Of a stretch of DNA of 64,000 nucleotides, positions 27,964 through 37,627 are shown piece after piece. Both the position numbers and the translations under genes were made by a program. Each line of letters begins with the position of its first letter. Position 1 is the first letter of the stretch. Where the stretch lies: the NCBI GenBank assembly GCA_016715365.1, contig JADKAM010000001.1:1682854-1746853 (forward strand), given 5' to 3'. The stretch comes from Chitinophagaceae bacterium. GTDB taxonomy: Bacteria > Bacteroidota > Bacteroidia > Chitinophagales > Chitinophagaceae. The notes below the pieces were generated by a model. It worked only from the letters and a program-made list of their open reading frames with translations. It was not told where the DNA came from and did not search any database.

Positions 27964-28111
27964 TATTTTATTTACTGGTTAAAATACAATTATATAATTA
28001 CAGGGTAAACTAAGGTATAATACTAAAAGGGAACATAGTTGGGTTATCAAAAGGTAACTTTAATTATCAAACGGTTTTAAATAGTAATGTCGATTAGACA
28101 TCAAAATTATA

Positions 28112-28199
28112 CTGTCAGCCTGAGCCTGTCGAAGGCGGGTTCACAAATAAAAGAGGCTCTTTCCCAAATAACCCGGTTTCGACAAGCTCAACCTGGCAG
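28112..28199. repeat. Imperfect inverted-repeat element with CTGAGCCTGTCGAAGG core
   Basis: Arms at about 28112-28141 and 28170-28199 are complementary over some 30 bases with a few mismatches. Outer similarity (CGATTAGACAT near 28091 and its near-complement near 28219) suggests the element reaches about 28089-28230. The core recurs as single copies at 19538-19554 and 3779-3798. It occupies the gap between the hybrid kinase and the LytTR gene. Confidence 0.65.
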
Positions 28200-28260
28200 C
28201 TTTTATTAGGATAGATTTAATGTCTGATTGGTAAAATGTATATTTACTTTAAGTTTATTT

Positions 28261-29001
28261 ATGAAACCAATAAAAGCTTTAATAGTTGAAGACAACGCCT
28301 TTATGGCAACCGTGCTGAATGATCTGCTTACGCAACATGCAACTGATATTGCTGTTTTAAATATAGCTAATACCGGCAAAAAGGCACTACAGTTAATTGC
28401 TTCCGAAAAACCCGATGTTGTTTTCCTGGATATTGAATTACCCGATATGACAGGCTTTGAGTTGCTTCAGCAATTAGGAGATATCAATTTTCAAACTATT
28501 TTTACCACTTCGCACAGCCATTATGCGATAAAGGCATTTCGGTTTAACGCATTGGATTATCTGATCAAGCCAATTCAGGAAACTGAACTTGATGAAGCGG
28601 TAAAACGGTTACTGAAGTCTGCAGGTAATACAATTGAAGTTAAGCATGCGTTGTCAAATTTTCAATCACAATCGGTTGAAGATCAAAAACTGGTGTTACC
28701 AACACAAAATGGAACCTTGCGGTTACCATTAAAACAAATTACACATATTGAAGGAGAGCGCAATTACAGTTATATCTATTTATCAAACGGATCGCGGGAG
28801 TTGTCATCTAAAAACTTAGCGTACTTTGAAGACATACTCATTGATAAAAATTTTTTCAGAAGCCATCGTTCCTACCTGGTTAACAGGTATCACATCAATA
28901 CATTAAAGAATGACCAGTTTGTTTTAAAAAACGGGATTGAAATTCCAATTTCCCGGCGAAAGATAATAGAAGCTGATACCTGGTTTTTTAAAGGCCGGTA
29001 G
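28261..29001 (+). CDS. LytTR-family response regulator
   Basis: A 246-residue protein from the ATG at 28261 (the longer frame adds 11 implausible residues). The receiver domain covers about 1-120, with Asp in V-V-F-L-D-I-E-L-P (about 56) and Lys in Y-L-I-K-P (about 105). The C-terminal LytTR DNA-binding domain covers about 145-245, with F-F-R-S-H-R-S-Y-L-V-N. It is divergent from the hybrid kinase row and could be its transcriptional output, although LytTR regulators often pair with LytS/YehU-type kinases instead. Confidence 0.92.
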   Translation: MKPIKALIVEDNAFMATVLNDLLTQHATDIAVLNIANTGKKALQLIASEKPDVVFLDIELPDMTGFELLQQLGDINFQTIFTTSHSHYAIKAFRFNALDYLIKPIQETELDEAVKRLLKSAGNTIEVKHALSNFQSQSVEDQKLVLPTQNGTLRLPLKQITHIEGERNYSYIYLSNGSRELSSKNLAYFEDILIDKNFFRSHRSYLVNRYHINTLKNDQFVLKNGIEIPISRRKIIEADTWFFKGR

Positions 29002-29039
29002 ATCTGGTAATTTCTGAACATCTTTTACCAGCTAACTGA

Positions 29040-29876
29040 TCATTCTTTAATGATCGAAATCTTCATTCTCACATTTTCCTTTGGCCTGTCATTCTTATCG
29101 GTTTTAACGGCTGCAATTTTATCAATCACATCAAGTCCTTCAACTACTTCACCAAAAATGGTATAGTTCATATCTAAATGCGGGGTACCGCCAAGCGTAG
29201 CGTATGTTTTCTTTTGTTCGGCCGCGTAGGTAAAGTGAGGCGTTCTTTCATATTCTGCAATAGAGACAGGATCAACCAATTGACGCCTTACAATTTTCAG
29301 GCTGTCGGTTTTTCCTTCCATATCAAGGCGCATATAATATTTTTTCAGCTCCGGGCTTTTGCCGCCATAAGCAACCGTATAATTTATTTTTTGTACGATG
29401 TCTTTATTTATTCTTATCTCGGCTTTTCGCAAAGCAAGCGAATCATAGGTTTTACCCATCACAATATAAAATTGAGAACCGGATGATTCTTTGGCAGGAT
29501 CAACCTCATCATCTTCCCTTGCTGCTGCCAGCATACCTTTTTTGTGGTAAATTTTTTTATTGAATTCGGCCGGTATCCAATAACCGGTATCTCCATAACC
29601 CAAGGTGCTGCTGTCGTTTGCCACCCTGCTGTCAGGATCGCCACCCTGTATCATAAAATGATTGATGACCCGGTGAAAAAGCAGGCTGTCGTAATAACCC
29701 TGCATAACCAGCTTAATAAAATTTCTACTGTGAAGGGGCGTTTCTTTAAAAAGTTTCACCTTCATATTTCCGTAAGGAGTACTTATGAGAATTGTTTCCT
29801 TACCATAGGTTTGAGCAATGGAATTATTGGTTCCAATACAAGCGAGGAAAGCTATTGTTATTAAATATTTTGTCAT
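29040..29876 (-). CDS. Exported cyclophilin-type peptidyl-prolyl isomerase
   Basis: A 278-residue protein with a signal peptide (about 1-21). Cyclophilin motifs F-H-R-V-I-N-H-F-M-I-Q-G-G-D-P (about residues 67-81) and S-S-G-S-Q-F-Y-I-V (about 133-141) are present. The last part of the domain, Y-T-I-F-G-E-V-V, comes only after an insert of roughly 90 residues; such inserts are common in Bacteroidota cyclophilins. It would catalyse proline isomerisation of exported proteins. Confidence 0.88.
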   Translation of the reverse strand: MTKYLITIAFLACIGTNNSIAQTYGKETILISTPYGNMKVKLFKETPLHSRNFIKLVMQGYYDSLLFHRVINHFMIQGGDPDSRVANDSSTLGYGDTGYWIPAEFNKKIYHKKGMLAAAREDDEVDPAKESSGSQFYIVMGKTYDSLALRKAEIRINKDIVQKINYTVAYGGKSPELKKYYMRLDMEGKTDSLKIVRRQLVDPVSIAEYERTPHFTYAAEQKKTYATLGGTPHLDMNYTIFGEVVEGLDVIDKIAAVKTDKNDRPKENVRMKISIIKE

Positions 29877-29910
29877 GACTTGGTCTGTAGTTTTGAAATG
29901 TATTGCAAGT

Positions 29911-30849
29911 TTATGTTTTCTTCATCCATTTTAAATAAGCAGGTAGTTTGTTCAACCGTATAGCACTATACTTTTCCTCCACCGCCCCAAAGCTGCTGTA
30001 AAAAAATGCCAGGCTGGGTATATCGCTTCCTTCAAAATCTAAAATAATATCTTCTCCGGCATGGTCTTTTATAAAAGCATTGATAAGTGCATGTGAAGCC
30101 CCCAGTGTTTTTCCGTTTGGATGATTGCCCACCATGATATAATAGGCCCTGCTGTGCGAAAAGAAAAAAACCGCCGATGCGATCAACTGCCCCTCCTTTG
30201 TATAAACACCATAGGTGGTGGCTTTTTGTTTGCTGTACAATAAATGAAACAGTTTTTCAAACCTGTTAAAATCATCAGCAGCAACAGCAGCAAAACTATT
30301 GGATTGTTCCTTCGCCAGTTTTATTACATCAGCTACCGGAATGTTTTTATTAATGCTTAATTGAAACTGCCCGCTCTTTTTAATATTGCGTTGTATATTT
30401 TGCCGGTAAGCAGCGTGCAGTTTTTCATAATTATTGTTCAGGCTTAAAACATAATTCATCCGATGGTACAGATCAAAATCGGTAAGCTTAAAAAGATTGC
30501 CGGGGTTAAAATAAATATCCCAGTATTTAAATTTTGAAGGAATTGCCTGCAAGAATGCGTTAACCGTTTCAGCAGTAACAGATTTTCCAAACACACCCAG
30601 GCAGGCTGTAAATGCAGGTTGGTATAAATAATGAATGCTGTATTTTTTGTTCCAGGTAAGTGGCATCACGGCTTCATAATCACCTCCACCGGATCCTGCG
30701 GACAGTACCAGCGCATCCCAGTTTTTAGCCATGGCATCTAAATAAAAAGAATAGCCATAGATCAATCCATCAGCTGCCTTGTCAATACAGGCATCCCACT
30801 TGGGTTTATTGATCTGCTGATATGTCAGGTAAGTAATTTCCACCATCAA
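29911..30849 (-). CDS. FemAB/GNAT-like acyltransferase
   Basis: A 312-residue cytoplasmic protein. The C-terminal half has G-Q-L-I-A-S-A-V-F-F-F and a later D-F-E-G-S-D-I-P-S-L-A-F-F-Y-S-S-F-G segment, like GNAT or FemAB-fold transferases (peptidoglycan or polysaccharide acylation). The exact substrate is unknown. The start overlaps the stop of the M1 peptidase gene by four bases (ATGA type), so the two are coupled. Confidence 0.7.
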   Translation of the reverse strand: MMVEITYLTYQQINKPKWDACIDKAADGLIYGYSFYLDAMAKNWDALVLSAGSGGGDYEAVMPLTWNKKYSIHYLYQPAFTACLGVFGKSVTAETVNAFLQAIPSKFKYWDIYFNPGNLFKLTDFDLYHRMNYVLSLNNNYEKLHAAYRQNIQRNIKKSGQFQLSINKNIPVADVIKLAKEQSNSFAAVAADDFNRFEKLFHLLYSKQKATTYGVYTKEGQLIASAVFFFSHSRAYYIMVGNHPNGKTLGASHALINAFIKDHAGEDIILDFEGSDIPSLAFFYSSFGAVEEKYSAIRLNKLPAYLKWMKKT

Positions 30850-33677
30850 AAAGGAATTTGCGGAACCAGTTTTTTAAGGCTTATATTTTGAAGGTCGATA
30901 CTAAAAGATATTTTTTTCAGGAGCAGGGGAAGCCCTTTGTCGGTAATAACAGATTTATAATAGTCTTTGTATTCTTTACTGTACAAAAGGGGTACGTAAA
31001 TATTTACCAGGTTTTTAAATAAAGAAACCTGCAGACCTGCATCGTACACAAACCTGGCAGTAGGGGCATTTTTTTTCCAGGCTTCGGCATAGGTTCCTAT
31101 ATCAACAAATACCCTGAGGGGGAGTTTAAATGGAAATAATGCTTTGGGAATGGTTGATGTAAAATTTGCAGCAGCCAGCCAGTCATCTGTTTTTCCAATT
31201 TTGTTGCTTAAATAATCGGTACGCACTTTAAAGCCTCCGTCACGTATCATTATCTGCTGACTGGAAAATTTTTCAAACTCATTGCGGCCAATAAAATAAT
31301 TGCTGTAGGTATAATCTTCATCACCTTTTGGCCCGGTCATATTTAAATGATAACGGCCGGTTTCAAACTGGTTGATAAAAGTTTTATCGCCCAGGTAGAA
31401 AAATTTACCGGCAAATAACCTCAGATCCATTCCTCCGCCTTTGGCGTAATTGAAAAAATAATTTCCGGTAAAGGCAACACGGGCAAAGCCTTTGCCCTGC
31501 TCAACCTGTAACGCTCCCTTATAAGGATATAGAACCCGGTTGTTCTCTATTACAAATTGCAACTGGTTTACGTACCTCGATTTGGTTGGATAAGTAATTA
31601 CATCAACCTGGTTCACGGTATCCCGGGTAAACAATAAATCCTGTTCGTTTATTAAAAATGTTTTCCACTGAAGATACTTTGTAATGCTGCTGCGTGGGTT
31701 TTTATTGGCAAAAACAAATTTAAGCGATGGCACTATTTTTGAAAAACGCTGTGCATGTGTGGTGTTGGTTGAATCGGTGAAATTATCACCCGAGAATGTT
31801 GCTCCTGCAACAGCGACCTCAAATTTTTGTCCGTTATCACCGGGATAGAAAGTATAGCCCAGCCTGCCAATACCATTTAATTGCTTACTTTTTGTTGCAT
31901 ACAAGGGTGCAATTACAAACTGAAATTTATTCAGCGGCAGTGTATAATTATGTAACAATGCGCCAATCATAAATTTATCGTAAAAATTATACCCAATGGC
32001 AGGTGAAGCAAAAATATAATTGTGTTTATCAGTTTCTTTCATGCTGAAGAATGCAGCAAAGCGGATGTCTTTTTTTGTATTCTGATTTTTTAATTCACCT
32101 TTTTTATTCAGCAAGGAAAATGTTGCATCTGCATTTTTACCACTTACTTCTTCCACTACTTTTTTAAAATCTTCGGGATACGGATGTTTAAACTGCCAGC
32201 GTTTGTAATATTCCTGCATACAGTTATCAAATACTTCTTTGCCCAGTTCATCTTCCAGCAGTTTCATCCAGTCGCCGGTTTTTGTATAGCTAATCATGTT
32301 GTAATTGAGGAAACTGAATTTTTCGGAAGGGGTTTCAATGGGTTGATCTTTTTTAATGCCGGTGATCGTTTGCAAAACGATATGCTGTATATCATCTGGT
32401 AATCTATTATTGATAAAAGCCGACTTTGTTCTTCCAATCTCAATATTGGTATTGCCGTATTGCTGCATTGAATAGCGGTTGTCGTAATAGGTGTTCATAC
32501 CTTCATCCATCCAGGGATGAAGGCGCTCGTTTGTGCCCAGTATTGCTTCAAACCAGTTGTGGCCCACTTCATGGTAAATTACAAAGTCAAGACTTTTTTC
32601 ACTGCCACCATCATCCAGCAATGTAATGGTCGGGTATTCCATGCCGCCGCCATTACCGCCATCAACAACGCTAACTACATTATAAGGATATTCTCCAAGC
32701 CACTTACTTTTTGTAAGAATGGCTCTTTTTATCATAGTTATGCTGTTCGTCCAGTTTTCTTTGTTCTCGCTATAATAAAAAGCATTTGCTGTAATTATTT
32801 TACCCGACGGTAATTGGAGTGTATCTGTTTTTACAGAAAAAGTTTTATCGGCAAACCAGACAAAGTCATGTACATTATTTTGTTTGTACTGCAGGGTTTT
32901 TGTTTTGGCCGAAGAAGGTATCTCCGACATGCCGGCTCCTTTTTTTTGTTCTGCTTTTTTTGCTGCTTTGAGGTTTCTTGTAAAAGGCTGTTTATTTTTT
33001 AACCAATCAGCTTCTGAGGCATTTTGCAGATCGCCGGTTGCAGCTACCACATAATTATCAGGCAATGTTATCTGCACTTCATAATTGCCAAACTCTGCAT
33101 AAAATTCTCCCTGGTCTAAATAGGGTATGGCGTGCCAGCCTTTACGGTCGTACACTGCGGGTTTGGGGTACCATTGGGTAATTTGATAAGCCTGTACCAT
33201 ATGCCCTCCCCTGGAAAAGTTGTAAGGTAGTTTTACATGAAAGGGTGTTTCAATTTTTGCACTGCTGTTTGGCGCAATGGGTTTTGGTAAAATAAGTTTG
33301 ATGATATCCTGGTGTTGCGGATGATCGGTTGTTTTGGCCACTTCGCCATTTACTTTAAAATCAAGCCGGTTTATATAGCCCCGTTTATCCGCATTGCTGA
33401 AATAAAAATCAGTGCTTCCGTTCTCCAGGTCCTGGTCGGTAAAAGCAGTCTTGTCATTTTTAAAAGCATTGGGCCAGAGGTGTATCCAGATGAAATGCAA
33501 TGTGTCGGGCGAATTGTTGTGATAATCCATCTTTACAAAACCATCCAGTGTATTATCTGCATCATTAAGGGTTACATCAATTTTGTAATTAACCTGCTGC
33601 TGCCAGTAGTTTGGTAATTGGCACCAGGCAATAGGCAATAAGCAAAACGAAAAAGCAAAAAGCAGTAATCTTTTCAA
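30846..33677 (-). CDS. Exported M1-family metallopeptidase
   Basis: A 943-residue protein with a signal peptide (about 1-19). The aminopeptidase-N fold carries G-G-M-E-Y-P and the zinc motif H-E-V-G-H-N-W, with the third ligand Glu in M-D-E-G about 18 residues later. The C-terminal 400 residues are beta-rich, like a membrane-associated barrel-like region in Bacteroidota M1 relatives. It probably trims peptides at the cell envelope. It heads a two-gene unit with the FemAB/GNAT-like gene. Confidence 0.88.
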   Translation of the reverse strand: MKRLLLFAFSFCLLPIAWCQLPNYWQQQVNYKIDVTLNDADNTLDGFVKMDYHNNSPDTLHFIWIHLWPNAFKNDKTAFTDQDLENGSTDFYFSNADKRGYINRLDFKVNGEVAKTTDHPQHQDIIKLILPKPIAPNSSAKIETPFHVKLPYNFSRGGHMVQAYQITQWYPKPAVYDRKGWHAIPYLDQGEFYAEFGNYEVQITLPDNYVVAATGDLQNASEADWLKNKQPFTRNLKAAKKAEQKKGAGMSEIPSSAKTKTLQYKQNNVHDFVWFADKTFSVKTDTLQLPSGKIITANAFYYSENKENWTNSITMIKRAILTKSKWLGEYPYNVVSVVDGGNGGGMEYPTITLLDDGGSEKSLDFVIYHEVGHNWFEAILGTNERLHPWMDEGMNTYYDNRYSMQQYGNTNIEIGRTKSAFINNRLPDDIQHIVLQTITGIKKDQPIETPSEKFSFLNYNMISYTKTGDWMKLLEDELGKEVFDNCMQEYYKRWQFKHPYPEDFKKVVEEVSGKNADATFSLLNKKGELKNQNTKKDIRFAAFFSMKETDKHNYIFASPAIGYNFYDKFMIGALLHNYTLPLNKFQFVIAPLYATKSKQLNGIGRLGYTFYPGDNGQKFEVAVAGATFSGDNFTDSTNTTHAQRFSKIVPSLKFVFANKNPRSSITKYLQWKTFLINEQDLLFTRDTVNQVDVITYPTKSRYVNQLQFVIENNRVLYPYKGALQVEQGKGFARVAFTGNYFFNYAKGGGMDLRLFAGKFFYLGDKTFINQFETGRYHLNMTGPKGDEDYTYSNYFIGRNEFEKFSSQQIMIRDGGFKVRTDYLSNKIGKTDDWLAAANFTSTIPKALFPFKLPLRVFVDIGTYAEAWKKNAPTARFVYDAGLQVSLFKNLVNIYVPLLYSKEYKDYYKSVITDKGLPLLLKKISFSIDLQNISLKKLVPQIPF

Positions 33678-33742
33678 GACAAAGTTGTTTTATCAAAAAT
33701 AACTAAATCAGTGCAATCAAAATAATCAGCCAGATCTGCGTT

Positions 33743-35140
33743 TTACTTACCTTTTCCAGATAGAATTATACGAATGGTGTGCAGCATAATTTTAAAATCC
33801 AGTGCCAGCGATACATTTTCGATATACATCAGATCGTATGGCATGCGTTCAATCATTTCTTCCACCGTTTCGGCATAACCAAACTTAACCATGCCCCAGC
33901 TGCTGAGGCCGGGTTTTACTTTCAGCAGAAAATTATATTCGGGGTGCTTCTCTGTTATTTTATCAATGTAAAATTTCCTTTCTGGCCTGGGGCCAACCAA
34001 ACTCATTTCGCCTTTAATAATATTCCATAATTGCGGCAGTTCATCCAGCCGCCATTTGCGCATGGTTCTTCCCCAGGATGTTATGCGTGGGTCCTGGTCG
34101 CTGCTAAGTTCGGGGCCGTTCTTTTCTGCATCGGGTATCATGCTACGGAATTTGATCATGATAAAAGGATTTCCTTTGTAACCAATTCGTTCCTGGAAAT
34201 AAAACAGGTTTCCTTTAGAAGATAATTTTACCCGGATGGCAGTATAAATAAATAAGGGAAGCAGTATGATAATACTGAGTATGCCAGCCACAATATCCAG
34301 CAATCGTTTTATATGCTGCTGCCATTGCGGCATTAAACCAGATTGCATTTCTATAAGCGGAATGCCCAGTACATTATTCGTTTTCACCGAGCCGCTGATG
34401 ATATCTACCGTGTCGGCTGTTAATTTAATATTTACTTCTGTATTACTTAATTGCTGCAGTATTTTCTCCAACTGATCTCTTTCTTTTTTTTCTACAGCAA
34501 TAATTACTTCCTCAATTTTATTTTCAGTGATAATGGAAGTCGCATCTGCCGCATTACCCAGGTTACTAATACCCGGTGGTAATGCAGAGCTGTTATTCCC
34601 ATTGGTATTGGCAAAGCCGCTTATACGGTAACCTGTTTTTTCTTTATTGTTGATGATTGAATTGTACAGTTTAACTGCATTGGAGCTGGAGCCCAGGATA
34701 AGGGTATTAAAAAAAACAGTGCCTTTATTTAACTGTGTTTTGGCAAGGTTTAAAAAAAACAACCTTATCCAAAATGTGATTAAGGTCTGAATGATCCAGA
34801 GGGAGAGAAATTCTTTGTAGTAAATAGTGTAATCGCCGGTAACATCGTATAATAAAAATAAAAAGAGGATGCAGATGCTTGCAAAGAATGTATAAACAAG
34901 GGTATTAAAAAATTCAGACAGTCTTGATTTATGATACAGATTACTGTAAGTACCAACCAGGTAATACACCATCAGCCAGATAACAGGAAAAAGTGCAAGG
35001 CCGATATAAAACCTTGTGCCAATCAGAAAGGCTTCCTGTATAATATATTTTCTTACAAAATAAAAACAAACCCACGATAGTATGGCTGCTATACAATCGC
35101 CTAAAGCATACCAGCTGATATGTATTCTGGGTTGATTCAA
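33743..35140 (-). CDS. Undecaprenyl-phosphate sugar phosphotransferase (exopolysaccharide initiation)
   Basis: A 465-residue polyisoprenyl-phosphate hexose-1-phosphate transferase. The N-terminal half has about four membrane helices and a CoA-binding-like loop domain (I-L-G-S-S-S-N-A). The C-terminal bacterial sugar transferase domain starts K-R-L-L-D-I and contains K-F-R-S-M, D-E-L-P-Q-L-W-N and S-L-V-G-P-R-P-E. It loads the first sugar onto undecaprenyl phosphate for capsule or exopolysaccharide. An oxidoreductase of the sugar-dehydrogenase type is upstream. Confidence 0.92.
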   Translation of the reverse strand: MNQPRIHISWYALGDCIAAILSWVCFYFVRKYIIQEAFLIGTRFYIGLALFPVIWLMVYYLVGTYSNLYHKSRLSEFFNTLVYTFFASICILFLFLLYDVTGDYTIYYKEFLSLWIIQTLITFWIRLFFLNLAKTQLNKGTVFFNTLILGSSSNAVKLYNSIINNKEKTGYRISGFANTNGNNSSALPPGISNLGNAADATSIITENKIEEVIIAVEKKERDQLEKILQQLSNTEVNIKLTADTVDIISGSVKTNNVLGIPLIEMQSGLMPQWQQHIKRLLDIVAGILSIIILLPLFIYTAIRVKLSSKGNLFYFQERIGYKGNPFIMIKFRSMIPDAEKNGPELSSDQDPRITSWGRTMRKWRLDELPQLWNIIKGEMSLVGPRPERKFYIDKITEKHPEYNFLLKVKPGLSSWGMVKFGYAETVEEMIERMPYDLMYIENVSLALDFKIMLHTIRIILSGKGK

Positions 35141-35178
35141 TGATGCGTTTCTAATTAGCGTAAAATAATTTTCATTTG

Positions 35179-36150
35179 TTAATGGAGCGTTGCGTTCCCG
35201 ATCTTTTCCAGGATCTGGTGAGCAACTTCCATGGCACGGAACCCATCAAGCACACTAACGGGCGTGTCAGTATTATTTACAATAGCATTCCTGAATTCTT
35301 CCAGTTCCATTTTTATTGCATTTACATCCTGCACAAGCGGATTGGCAATGGCAACCGTTTTTTTGCCGCTGTTGGTTTCAATATCAAAAGTAAAAACATT
35401 GCTGTCGCCGGGCGTGTTTAAACGGATGATCTCGGTTTTCTTTTCTAAAAAATCAATGCCGATGTATGCATCCTTTTGAAACAAACGCATTTTACGCATT
35501 TTTTTCATAGAAATGCGGCTGCTGGTAAGATTGGCCACACAGCCATTATCAAATTCAATGCGAACGTTGGCAATATCGGGGGTATCGCTCATTACGGCCA
35601 CGCCATTGGCGCTTATATAATTTACATTGCCTTTTACCAGGCTTAAAATGATATCAATATCATGAATCATCAGGTCCAGTATCACACTCACATCGGTGCC
35701 ACGGGGGTTAAACTGTGCCAGGCGGTGTACTTCAATAAACATGGGTTGTAACACCTGGTCTTTTAAGGCAAGAAAAGCAGGATTGAATCTTTCTACATGC
35801 CCCACCTGGAATTTTATGTTGGCTTCTTTGGCCAGTTTTACCAGTGCCTTTGCTTCTTCCATAGTATTGGCCAGTGGTTTTTCAACAAAAACATGTTTGC
35901 CTTTTTTTATGGCCTTTTCGCAAAGTTCAAAATGGCTGGTGGTAGGCGCTACAATATCAAGTGCATCACATGCATCAATTAGTTTTTCAACATCATCAAA
36001 GCGGGCTATGTTATATTTTTGAGCAACCTGCTCAGCATTTACATCATCAGTATCAACAAAGCCAATCAATTGAACACCTTCAATTACTGCCCAGTTATTT
36101 AAATGAAATTTACCTAAATGACCTGCGCCTATAACACCTATTTTGAGCAT
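35179..36150 (-). CDS. Gfo/Idh/MocA-family oxidoreductase
   Basis: A 323-residue NAD(P)-dependent enzyme. Rossmann motif G-V-I-G-A-G-H-L-G-K at residues 5-14 and catalytic-site E-K-P-L-A near residue 92. Close relatives of this length oxidise UDP-N-acetylhexosamines (for example at C3) or act in sugar-nucleotide synthesis. Its position 38 bases upstream of an exopolysaccharide sugar transferase fits a role in surface sugar synthesis, which is an inference. Confidence 0.85.
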   Translation of the reverse strand: MLKIGVIGAGHLGKFHLNNWAVIEGVQLIGFVDTDDVNAEQVAQKYNIARFDDVEKLIDACDALDIVAPTTSHFELCEKAIKKGKHVFVEKPLANTMEEAKALVKLAKEANIKFQVGHVERFNPAFLALKDQVLQPMFIEVHRLAQFNPRGTDVSVILDLMIHDIDIILSLVKGNVNYISANGVAVMSDTPDIANVRIEFDNGCVANLTSSRISMKKMRKMRLFQKDAYIGIDFLEKKTEIIRLNTPGDSNVFTFDIETNSGKKTVAIANPLVQDVNAIKMELEEFRNAIVNNTDTPVSVLDGFRAMEVAHQILEKIGNATLH

Positions 36151-36217
36151 AATTAATTTGTATAAAAAGATTTTTTAAAATTGTAAATCTGGTGCAAACT
36201 CGTTGTTTATAGCTCCT

Positions 36218-37201
36218 TTAGGAGTTTGGTGTTACTTCTTCCCAAAAACCCATCTTACCAAACTTTTCAATACGCTGCTCCACTCTTTTATCTGCATCAA
36301 TTGCCTTTAACTCTTTAATTACGGGCAGCAGATAATCTTTTAAAATATCGGCAGCCTGCTGGTAATCCCAGTGCGTGCCTCCCAGTGGTTCGGGTATTAC
36401 ACCATCTACCAATCCAAAGCCCAGCATATCTTTACCGGTAAGGCGTAATTGTTCGGCTGCAGTTTCTTTTTTATCCCAGCTGCGCCATAAAATACTGCTG
36501 CAGCTTTCCGGCGATATTACCGTGTACCAGGTATTCTCCATCATAAAAACCCTGTCGCCAACACCAATACCCAATGCACCGCCACTGGCGCCTTCGCCAA
36601 TGATCACACATATTACCGGTACTTTCAGCCTGATCATTTCATAAATATTTCTGGCAATGGCTTCACCCTGGCCTCTTTCTTCAGCCTCCAGACCGGGGAA
36701 AGCACCGGGTGTATCAATTAACGTAATAACCGGTTTATTAAATTTTTCGGCCAGTTTCATCAGGCGCAAAGCTTTTCTATATCCTTCGGGATTTGCCATA
36801 CCAAAATTGCGCATTTGCCTGGTTTTGGTGTTTGAACCTTTTTGCTGGCCCAGTATCATCACTGTTTCTCCGCCCAGTTTTGCAAATCCACCAACCATAG
36901 CTTTATCGTCTTTCACATTTCTATCGCCGTGCAATTCAATAAAATCGGTACACATATTCTCTATGTACTTTAAAGTGTATGGCCTGTCGGGGTGGCGGCT
37001 AAGTTGTACTTTTTGCCAGGGCGTAACATTAGCCGTGAGGTGTTTTTTTGTTTCAACAATGCGCTCTTCCAGCATGGCAATAGCGCCGCTCATATTGGTT
37101 TTCGACTTTTCTGAAGTTATTTTCAGCTGTTCAATCTGGTCATATAGCTCTTTAATGGGTTTTTCGAAGTCGAGGAACTGACGTTTTTTTAATTCGATCA
37201 T
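36218..37201 (-). CDS. accA: Acetyl-CoA carboxylase carboxyltransferase subunit alpha
   Basis: A 327-residue AccA of normal length. It includes G-R-Q-like substrate loops such as H-P-D-R-P-Y-T-L, I-D-T-P-G-A-F-P-G and the oxyanion segment G-E-G-A-S-G-G-A-L. With AccD it transfers carboxyl from biotin to acetyl-CoA, the first step of fatty acid synthesis. The start codon is ATG at 37201. It is the last clearly chromosomal gene before the tRNA-Asp integration site. Confidence 0.96.
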   Translation of the reverse strand: MIELKKRQFLDFEKPIKELYDQIEQLKITSEKSKTNMSGAIAMLEERIVETKKHLTANVTPWQKVQLSRHPDRPYTLKYIENMCTDFIELHGDRNVKDDKAMVGGFAKLGGETVMILGQQKGSNTKTRQMRNFGMANPEGYRKALRLMKLAEKFNKPVITLIDTPGAFPGLEAEERGQGEAIARNIYEMIRLKVPVICVIIGEGASGGALGIGVGDRVFMMENTWYTVISPESCSSILWRSWDKKETAAEQLRLTGKDMLGFGLVDGVIPEPLGGTHWDYQQAADILKDYLLPVIKELKAIDADKRVEQRIEKFGKMGFWEEVTPNS

Positions 37202-37304
37202 GTAGTTGCGTTACAATTTAAATTAACAATTAAATGTTATTTGAACCTTTAGGAACTGTAAGATAGTTTGTAAAATTAGTGCTTACAATTTTTTTATAAA
37301 AGTT

Positions 37305-37335
37305 TTGGAACGGGAACTTAAGAAACCTATCTTTG
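37305..37335 (+). promoter_or_regulatory. Bacteroidota promoter for tRNA-Asp
   Basis: A TTG at 37305-37307 (-33) and TATCTTTG at 37328-37335 (-7, consensus TAnnTTTG) are 20 bases apart, the expected spacing. Transcription would start near 37342, about 53 bases before the tRNA. The GC-rich CCGTCCC after the -7 box matches the pattern downstream of the rplK -7 box. Confidence 0.75.
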
Positions 37336-37394
37336 CCGTCCCGAAAAATGAGGCAAAAGCCATAACTGGTTTTGAAATCGGCACCCGGGTAGTT

Positions 37395-37471
37395 GGATCG
37401 GTAGTTCAGTTGGTTAGAATGCCGCCCTGTCACGGCGGAGGTCGCGGGTTCGAGTCCCGTCCGGTCCGCCA
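37395..37471 (+). tRNA. tRNA-Asp (GTC)
   Basis: A complete 77-base cloverleaf with encoded CCA. Acceptor stem GGATCGG pairs with CCGGTCC (one T-G pair). The anticodon arm is CCGCC-CTGTCAC-GGCGG with anticodon GTC; the T arm has GGTTCGAGTC. A tyrosine recombinase gene starts 255 bases downstream, so its 3' end is the probable attachment site of the accessory region. Confidence 0.97.
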
Positions 37472-37558
37472 ACAATAGACCAGATTTGCGCAGAACTGAG
37501 CAGGAGTGGGAACTCCAAAATTCAATTGCTCAACAAAACGCAGTAACTCAATAAAATG

Positions 37559-37583
37559 CTCAACGATCTTCGTTGAGTTTTTT
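37559..37583 (+). terminator. Rho-independent terminator downstream of tRNA-Asp
   Basis: The stem CTCAACGA/TCGTTGAG with a three-base loop is followed by six T residues. It would end the tRNA transcript and keep it out of the integrase gene. Confidence 0.85.
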
Positions 37584-37627
37584 ATTGAGTACATGTCAAG
37601 CTGGCATTCCACGCTCAGGTACAAACT

